The notes beneath the pieces were generated by a model that saw only the letters and a program-made list of their open reading frames with translations, was not told the origin of the DNA and searched no databases. A stretch of 5,940 bases of DNA from Nitrospira sp. GTDB lineage: Bacteria > Nitrospirota > Nitrospiria > Nitrospirales > Nitrospiraceae. This document shows positions 1 to 3,485 of the stretch, one piece after another. The first letter of the stretch is position 1. Each line of letters starts with the position of its first letter. Where the stretch lies: assembly GCA_025935475.1 (NCBI GenBank), contig JAICVE010000192.1, forward strand, positions 1 to 5,940. Direction: 5' to 3'. The position numbers and the translations under genes were made by a program.

Positions 1-1
1 C

Positions 2-406
2 TATTATGTCTGGACCAAGCCGCCGACGATCAATCCGATGCTCGACCGACGCGGCGCCGACGCGCTGGCGATGGTCCAGACGCACCGGGCGCTGGGCTAT
101 CCCACGCTGCTACAAGCCATGACGGAGCACGTGCGCTCGATGAAGGAACGCGGGCTCAATGCGCGGCTTGGAGAATGGCGGGTCAAACAGGTGGACGGCG
201 ATCTCTATGAAGTGCGCGTGCAGCTGCGGGACAGAGGCGAGAGCGGACAGTGGTTCGAGCGCGAATTCATCTGGCACGCCAACCTGTCATTGAAACGAGT
301 CAATGCCGCGTCGTTGCCGGCGGATGGGATCACGCCGAAGCCGGTTGAGACCGACGAGCCGGCTGCACCCAGTCCTCCCAAACCAAACATCCTCGGTCCT
401 GCCTAA
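2..406 (+). CDS. Unrecognised protein, 3' part only (5' end outside window)
   Basis: The frame is open from base 2, with codons reading YYVWTKPPTINP before the first internal ATG at 38, and ends at TAA 404-406. The gene therefore almost certainly starts upstream, and the ATG at 38 has no Shine-Dalgarno sequence. About 134 residues are visible. The first part is probably helical (around ADALAMVQTHRALGYPTLLQ). A strand-rich middle follows (EWRVKQVDGDLYEVRVQLRD, then WFEREFIWHANLSLKRVN). The tail is low-complexity and proline-rich (KPVETDEPAAPSPPKPN), typical of a disordered C-terminus. No catalytic motif, metal site or membrane segment is visible in this part. I do not recognise the family. It is followed after 3 bases by a palindromic repeat and then by a convergent gene. 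Confidence 0.7.
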   Translation, partial: YYVWTKPPTINPMLDRRGADALAMVQTHRALGYPTLLQAMTEHVRSMKERGLNARLGEWRVKQVDGDLYEVRVQLRDRGESGQWFEREFIWHANLSLKRVNAASLPADGITPKPVETDEPAAPSPPKPNILGPA

Positions 407-409
407 AAC

Positions 410-527
410 GGATGTTGAAAAAGCCTTCTCCCGGCGTTCTCGGCTCGCTCAGACCCTCAACGTACCGAAAAACGTACGCCTCTGGCCTTCGCTCACTGCG
501 GCCTTGCGACAAGCTTTTTGAACATCC
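410..527. repeat. Palindromic dispersed-repeat-like element between convergent genes
   Basis: A block of about 118 bp is bounded by imperfect terminal inverted repeats. GGATGTTGAAAAAG at 410-423 pairs with CTTTTTGAACATCC at 514-527, 13 of 14 positions. The centre carries a small hairpin, CGTAC (461-465) with GTACG (474-478), and the heptamer TCGCTCA occurs twice (445-451, 489-495). No protein-coding signal is convincing inside it. It fills nearly all the space between the stop of the upstream + gene (406) and the stop of the - strand Rieske gene (567). From memory, elements with these ends and a TTGAACATCC or GATGTTGAAAAAG boundary are abundant in intergenic regions of Nitrospira genomes. That is recall, not a search. 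It could act as a bidirectional terminator or be a transposase-less MITE/REP-type element. Confidence 0.72.
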
Positions 528-566
528 TTAAAGACAATTAAGTGCGTCCGACGGTCCATATCGCCT

Positions 567-887
567 CTACTTAAATTCTGCCGGCAGCGCGATCTGCACG
601 TGGTCATCTTGCACACGGACCGGGCAGCAGGCGATCGTGAAATTCGGATTGCCGTCACGCTGGCCGGTGCGGACGTTGAATTGCCATCCGTGCCAGGGAC
701 AGGTGACGATCTCACCGGAGAGCGAGCCTTCGCCGATTGGTCCTCCGGCGTGCGGACAGGTATTGTCGACGGCAACAAACGAACCGTCCACGTTGAACAA
801 CGCGATCCACACGCCGTTGACGTCGACGGTCTTGCCGGTGCCCGGCGGAATCTCTTCGACTTTCGCCACCGTGATAAACTCAGACAT
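567..887 (-). CDS. Rieske-type [2Fe-2S] ferredoxin (NirD-like / oxygenase-ferredoxin-like)
   Basis: This is a 106-residue soluble protein of the usual length for a free-standing Rieske ferredoxin. The cluster motifs are complete: CPHAGG (Cys44, His46) and CPWHGW (Cys63, His66), giving two Cys and two His ligands for one [2Fe-2S] cluster. The first motif lacks the extra cysteine of the disulphide-bridged, high-potential Rieske proteins of bc1 complexes, so a low-potential electron carrier in the cytoplasm is expected. There is no signal peptide or membrane helix. The start is ATG at 887, preceded by GAGG (complement of 892-895) with a short 4-base spacer; the stop is TAG. Relatives include the nitrite reductase small subunit NirD and ferredoxin subunits of ring-hydroxylating dioxygenases. 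Neither partner (NirB or an oxygenase alpha subunit) lies next to it here, so its redox partner is unknown. Confidence 0.93.
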   Translation of the reverse strand: MSEFITVAKVEEIPPGTGKTVDVNGVWIALFNVDGSFVAVDNTCPHAGGPIGEGSLSGEIVTCPWHGWQFNVRTGQRDGNPNFTIACCPVRVQDDHVQIALPAEFK

Positions 888-906
888 GCGGCCTCACGGA
901 TTGTGA

Positions 907-931
907 TGCGGAGGGCGATCTGTCCTCCGCA
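907..931. promoter_or_regulatory. Perfect 8-bp inverted repeat in divergent spacer
   Basis: TGCGGAGG (907-914) and CCTCCGCA (924-931) are perfectly complementary around a 9-base loop. The repeat sits 20 bases upstream of the Rieske start codon, in the spacer that also serves the divergent HNH gene. No run of T follows on either strand, so it is not a typical intrinsic terminator. On the Rieske transcript it could be a 5'-UTR hairpin; as DNA it could be an operator. The rest of the 163-bp spacer (888-1050) shows only weak promoter-like hexamers (for example TTGATT at 947-952), too poor to annotate. Confidence 0.4.
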
Positions 932-1050
932 GAATGGCCCCAGAACTTGATTTCGACCAAATCTTATGGCATAGAAGATAGCCGAGCGTACCCAGACCGA
1001 TTCAAGGCCCTTCTCACGAAAGGAGCCTCGGTTGGGAATGAGGTTATTGA

Positions 1051-1590
1051 ATGGAAATGACCCTCCTGCTCAACTCTACGTATGAACCCCTGCGTGTCGT
1101 TCATTGGCAAAAAGCCATCGCTCTCCTCTGGCAAGGCAAAGTCGAAGTCCTCGAGGTCTATGACCGCGAAATCCATGGAGTCACGATCTCATTCAAGCTG
1201 CCCGCCGTCATGCGGCTCCTCAAGCTGGTCCGACTGAAGGACAGCCACCGAGCCGTCAAGTTTTCCAGGATCAATATCTTCACGAGAGACGGATATGTCT
1301 GTCAGTATTGCCGCACCAAATACCGTACGGAAGAACTGACCTTCGATCATGTCGTGCCGATTGCCAAGGGCGGGCGAAAGACGTGGGAGAACATCGTGAC
1401 GGCCTGCTGGCGCTGCAACAACCGCAAGAGCGGAAGGACGCCGGATGAAGCGGGCATGCGGCTGATGAAGCGGCCCGTCAAGCCGCGCTGGAGTCCCATC
1501 GTCACGATTACCATCGGGATACGCAATACGCCGGAAAGCTGGCGGGACTATTTGTATTGGAACATGGAGTTGGACGCCGAGGGACCGTAG
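1051..1590 (+). CDS. HNH endonuclease family protein
   Basis: A 179-residue protein of the widespread bacterial HNH family (McrA-like, COG1403 type). It opens with the family signature LLLNSTYEPLRVVHWQKAI (residues 5-23) and VEVLEVYDREI (31-41). A treble-clef zinc site follows: Cys84-x2-Cys87 (CQYC) and Cys119-x2-Cys122 (CWRC). The HNH core lies between and after these: the Asp99-His100 pair in TFDHVVPIAKGG, Asn114 in TWENIV, and Asn123/Asn124 with Lys126 in CNNRKSGRTPDEAGM. All metal-binding and catalytic positions look intact. The start at 1051 is favoured over the ATG at 1057 because GAGG (1040-1043) lies 7 bases upstream of it. It stands alone, with no intein, intron, methyltransferase or phage packaging gene nearby, so its DNA target and role are unknown. 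Members of this family are usually chromosomal single genes. Confidence 0.93.
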   Translation: MEMTLLLNSTYEPLRVVHWQKAIALLWQGKVEVLEVYDREIHGVTISFKLPAVMRLLKLVRLKDSHRAVKFSRINIFTRDGYVCQYCRTKYRTEELTFDHVVPIAKGGRKTWENIVTACWRCNNRKSGRTPDEAGMRLMKRPVKPRWSPIVTITIGIRNTPESWRDYLYWNMELDAEGP

Positions 1591-1648
1591 TTCCACGTTT
1601 CAATTCGCAGACCTCAGAACACAGCGCCACCGTTACGAATCCACCTTC

Positions 1649-2104
1649 TTAATTCTTCACCGTATCTAAGATAATTTCCAAGTCGCGCCCGCCGGGCAGC
1701 GTGGGATTCTTCGCATAGCGTCCTTCGATGTCGCCTGGCTGCGCCGGCCCCGCCTGTCCGTCGCGATCCAATCTCGCCAGCACGTCGACCATCCCACGAA
1801 GCTCGGCACCCTGGACCATCACATCCGCATTCGTGATCTCGAACGGCACAGGGAATTTCGGATTCTCAATGCGTTTGGCGGCCACGGGTCTTGGTGTGCC
1901 GCCCGGTCTTCGCACGATCACGAACAACACGTCGGTCGGGCGGACCTGATCGGTGAGCCCAGGAGAAATCAGGACCTGACCCGCAATCACGCCCTCTCCG
2001 CCTTTCGGGTCGAAGACGTGCGCCAGGCCCAACCAGGCGGCGACGGCCGCGATCGCGATGATGCCGCCGGCCATGCCGACCGCGCCGAATTTATATGCAG
2101 CCAT
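1649..2104 (-). CDS. Membrane-anchored CcmI/CycH C-terminal-domain-like protein
   Basis: A 151-residue protein. Residues about 7-30 form one hydrophobic segment (an alanine/isoleucine-rich helix ending WLGLAHVF), read as an uncleaved N-terminal anchor with the rest in the periplasm. Residues about 37-148 match the pattern I recall for the C-terminal Ig-like domain of the cytochrome c maturation protein CcmI/CycH. That pattern is DVLFVIVRRPGG.PRPVAAKRI (58-79), then FPVPFEITNADVM (84-96), then GMVDVLARLDRDGQAGPAQPGDIEG (104-128). The closing GDIEG and RL..DG.A elements are the strongest part. CcmI normally also carries a TPR region that binds apocytochrome c; that region is absent. The start is supported by GAGG (complement of 2112-2115), 7 bases upstream. 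It is convergent with the HNH gene and divergent from the siroheme-type dehydrogenase. A role in cytochrome c maturation or copper/cytochrome assembly is inference. Confidence 0.68.
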   Translation of the reverse strand: MAAYKFGAVGMAGGIIAIAAVAAWLGLAHVFDPKGGEGVIAGQVLISPGLTDQVRPTDVLFVIVRRPGGTPRPVAAKRIENPKFPVPFEITNADVMVQGAELRGMVDVLARLDRDGQAGPAQPGDIEGRYAKNPTLPGGRDLEIILDTVKN

Positions 2105-2142
2105 TCATTGGCCTCTACGGAAATGGTGGTAAAAAGCGCTGC

Positions 2143-2148
2143 ATTATA
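2143..2148 (-). promoter_or_regulatory. -10 box (TATAAT) for the CcmI-like gene
   Basis: The minus strand reads TATAAT, a perfect sigma70-type -10 hexamer, 38 bases upstream of the start codon at 2104; this would give a leader of about 30 bases. No good -35 hexamer is present at 16-18 bases, where the sequence runs through a T7 tract and G-rich stretch, so activator dependence or chance are both possible. Confidence 0.4.
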
Positions 2149-2179
2149 CCGGCCTCCCACAAAAAAAGGGAACGCATGG

Positions 2180-2209
2180 TTTACCCTGGAAAAGGCTCTG
2201 TTGTATGAT
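2180..2209 (+). promoter_or_regulatory. Candidate sigma70 promoter for the precorrin-2 dehydrogenase-like gene
   Basis: TTTACC (2180-2185, 4 of 6 to the -35 consensus) and TATGAT (2204-2209, 5 of 6 to the -10 consensus) are 18 bases apart. The -10 box ends 29 bases before the start at 2239. Spacing and position suit a promoter for this gene, and it lies back to back with the minus-strand -10 at 2143-2148. Confidence 0.45.
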
Positions 2210-2238
2210 GGCCCTCCTTTTCGGAATGGAGGACTGTC

Positions 2239-2877
2239 ATGGCAGCGAACCCTGGATTTCCGGTCACACTCGACGTCAAAGGCTATGTGGTGCTCGTGTT
2301 GGGGGGCGACGAAGAGGCCGCAGAAAAAACTCAACGCCTTCTCGATGCCGGCGCCAAAGTCATTGTGATCTCTCCCACCTTGCATGAGCGATTGAAGCAA
2401 TTGGCCGCCTCCGCCAAAGTCATCCATCGCGGACGGCACTTCCGTGAAACCGATGTGGAGAGCGCGATCTTTGTCCTCAACATGATCCGTGGCGACAGAG
2501 ATTTCGCGCGGTCGTTGTTTGCCAAAGCGCGGGAGCGCAAGTTTTTGCTCTGGTCCGTCGATTTTCCCGAAGCCTCCACGGTGAACATGCCGGCGGTGGT
2601 CGAAGCCGGGCATGCGCGCGTGGCGATCAGCACGAGTGGCATGGCGCCGGCGTTGTCCGGATTCATGAAAGAAGATCTCGAGCGCATTTTAGATAGTGAG
2701 TTCGTGGCGTTCGTCGACTGGCTTGGTCAACTGCGCGAGCAGGCGAAAAGTAATGAGCCTGACGTCGAGAAACGACGCACGATGCTGCGGGAAGCCTTGG
2801 ACGGTTTCCGTCTGCTGGGCAAGGTGCAGTATCCCAAAGTGTGGCTCGATGAACGGGACAAGGCGCGTATCGGGTGA
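2239..2877 (+). CDS. Precorrin-2 dehydrogenase / siroheme synthase N-domain homologue
   Basis: A 212-residue protein of the CysG-N/Met8p/SirC type, which oxidises precorrin-2 to sirohydrochlorin with NAD and in some members inserts iron to make siroheme. Residues 8-46 form the Rossmann start (FPVTLDVKGYVVLVLGG, then AEKTQRLLDAGAKVIVISP). LLWSVDFPEAS (103-113) carries Asp108 at the position of the catalytic aspartate of CysG (Asp104) and Met8p (Asp141). MPAVVEAGHARVAISTSGMAPALSGFMKEDLERIL (117-151) is the characteristic second half. The rest is a helical C-terminal domain of about 60 residues. One oddity is that the usual GGGxxA nucleotide loop reads GGDEEA (22-27), so the third glycine is Asp. 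GGAGG (2228-2232), 6 bases upstream, fixes the start. The next heme genes (hemA, hemC, ccsA) often seen beside such genes are not here. The last codons lie inside a tandem repeat. Confidence 0.85.
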   Translation: MAANPGFPVTLDVKGYVVLVLGGDEEAAEKTQRLLDAGAKVIVISPTLHERLKQLAASAKVIHRGRHFRETDVESAIFVLNMIRGDRDFARSLFAKARERKFLLWSVDFPEASTVNMPAVVEAGHARVAISTSGMAPALSGFMKEDLERILDSEFVAFVDWLGQLREQAKSNEPDVEKRRTMLREALDGFRLLGKVQYPKVWLDERDKARIG

Positions 2878-2878
2878 A

Positions 2879-2895
2879 CGATTGCACAGCAATCG
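2879..2895 (+). other. Hairpin in repeat copy A, directly after the stop codon
   Basis: CGATTGC (2879-2885) and GCAATCG (2889-2895) form a perfect 7-bp stem with loop ACA, beginning one base after the TGA stop. No T tract follows; the downstream sequence is G-rich instead. It could stabilise the 3' end of the mRNA or help end transcription by a Rho-dependent route. Confidence 0.6.
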
Positions 2896-2967
2896 GTGGG
2901 TTGGGCGGGTGCAAAAAGATCGCCTGGGGTGGGTGGGTGAGAAGGTTAAAGGCGCGTACCGGGTAAA

Positions 2968-2984
2968 CGATTGCGAAGCAATCG
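2968..2984 (+). other. Hairpin in repeat copy B
   Basis: The stem is identical to copy A (CGATTGC 2968-2974, GCAATCG 2978-2984) but the loop is GAA instead of ACA. All 14 stem bases are unchanged, and two of the four differences between the 45-base halves fall in this three-base loop. Confidence 0.6.
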
Positions 2985-3098
2985 GTGGGTTGGTGGGTGA
3001 TCAAGGATCGGGCAGTGTAGGCGGGTGAGAAAGATTAGACGGGCGGCGGCGTCGACGGGTGGTAAAGGCACATTGTAACGGTCGAAGAAAGGAACCGC

Positions 3099-3407
3099 AT
3101 GGTCTTGCTGGAATTCAGCATGTCCCCCTTGGGCAAGGGGGAGAGCGTGAGCAAGTTTGTCTCTCGCTCATTGGACATCGTCGATAAAAGTGGCGTGCCG
3201 TATCGGTTGAACCCCATGGGGACGGTTCTCGAAGGAGAGTGGGATGAGGTGTTCGCCGTCGTGCGCCAGTGCTATGAACGCATGAAAAAGGATTGCAACC
3301 GCATTTCCTGCAGTATCAAAGTGGATGCTCGGAAGGGTCATTCCGGGCGCTTGGTGTCCAAAGTCGCCAGCGTGGAGAAGACCCTGAAACGGTCGATCAA
3401 GCAGTAG
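3099..3407 (+). CDS. MTH1187/YqgV-type thiamine-binding protein (DUF77 family)
   Basis: A 102-residue cytoplasmic protein, the normal length for this single-domain family. Its ferredoxin-like alpha/beta fold forms oligomers, and the family is associated with binding thiamine or its precursors. The family signature is clear: VLLEFSMSPLGKGESVSKFV (residues 2-21), GVPYRLNPMGTVLEGEWDEVF (32-52), and the closing strand and helix ISCSIKVDARKGHSGRLVSKVASVEKTL (69-96). The start ATG is preceded by AAAGGA (3088-3093), 5 bases away, and the first strand begins at once as in relatives. There is no signal peptide. It lies downstream of the tandem repeat and 78 bases upstream of a histidine kinase on the same strand; no thiamine biosynthesis or transport gene is visible. 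Family assignment is confident; the ligand in this organism is not shown by the sequence. Confidence 0.88.
   Translation: MVLLEFSMSPLGKGESVSKFVSRSLDIVDKSGVPYRLNPMGTVLEGEWDEVFAVVRQCYERMKKDCNRISCSIKVDARKGHSGRLVSKVASVEKTLKRSIKQ
3123..3142. other. Perfect 8-bp inverted repeat inside the start of the thiamine-binding gene
   Basis: TCCCCCTT (3123-3130) and AAGGGGGA (3135-3142) flank a 4-base loop, 24 bases after the start codon. The stem is mostly G-C and should be stable in the mRNA. It encodes the conserved SPLGKGE segment, so protein constraint may explain part of it. Confidence 0.55.
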
Positions 3408-3423
3408 GGCCAGTCCGCATCTC

Positions 3424-3450
3424 TGAGGGCGCCGGTCACGGGCGCTCTCA
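3424..3450 (+). terminator. Stem-loop between thiamine-binding and kinase genes (possible weak terminator or attenuator)
   Basis: A 10-bp stem, with arm 3424-3433 (TGAGGGCGCC) and arm 3441-3450 (GGCGCTCTCA), contains one G-U wobble and a 7-base loop. It begins 16 bases after the TAG stop of the upstream gene. No T tract follows, so efficient intrinsic termination is doubtful. It could reduce read-through into the kinase or protect the upstream mRNA end. Confidence 0.4.
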
Positions 3451-3485
3451 ACGTCTCACGCGTCTCTACAAACGGAGCGTCAGTC

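Larger units (their letters stand above)
2860..3037 (+). repeat. Two tandem copies of an 89-bp unit, overlapping the upstream gene's 3' end
   Basis: Copy A is 2860-2948 and copy B 2949-3037, head to tail. The first 45 bases of each (2860-2904 and 2949-2993) agree at 41 of 45 positions. The second halves have diverged but share, in order, GGGTG, GATCG, GGGTGAGAA and a closing TTA. Copy A contains the last five codons and the stop of the dehydrogenase gene (KARIG, TGA at 2875-2877). Copy B contains the equivalent reading KARTG followed by TAA (2964-2966), no longer attached to any gene. Each copy carries the same 7-bp hairpin. The remainder of this 221-base gene-free stretch (3038-3098) is G-rich (GGGCGGCGGCG at about 3040) and ends in the ribosome-binding site of the next gene. 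Confidence 0.85.

Noticed and set aside
907..931. Intrinsic terminator
   Set aside because: The stem is good, but there is no T tract on either strand and the position is upstream of two divergent genes, not after one.
1189..1596. Open frame on the minus strand across the HNH gene
   Set aside because: It is antisense to a gene with complete HNH motifs and a good ribosome-binding site; its own translation has no recognisable domain and comes from GC-rich codon use.
1987..2613. 208-codon open frame on the minus strand
   Set aside because: It overlaps two well-supported genes and their shared promoter spacer; the translation is histidine- and arginine-rich, with no family resemblance.
2663..3028. 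Open frames across the tandem-repeat region on both strands
   Set aside because: They depend on repeated G-rich sequence, lack ribosome-binding sites and overlap the end of the dehydrogenase gene; the region is better explained as non-coding repeat.
2860..3037. Possible CRISPR array
   Set aside because: There are only two head-to-tail copies with no unique spacers, and one copy is part of a gene's coding end; there are no cas genes.
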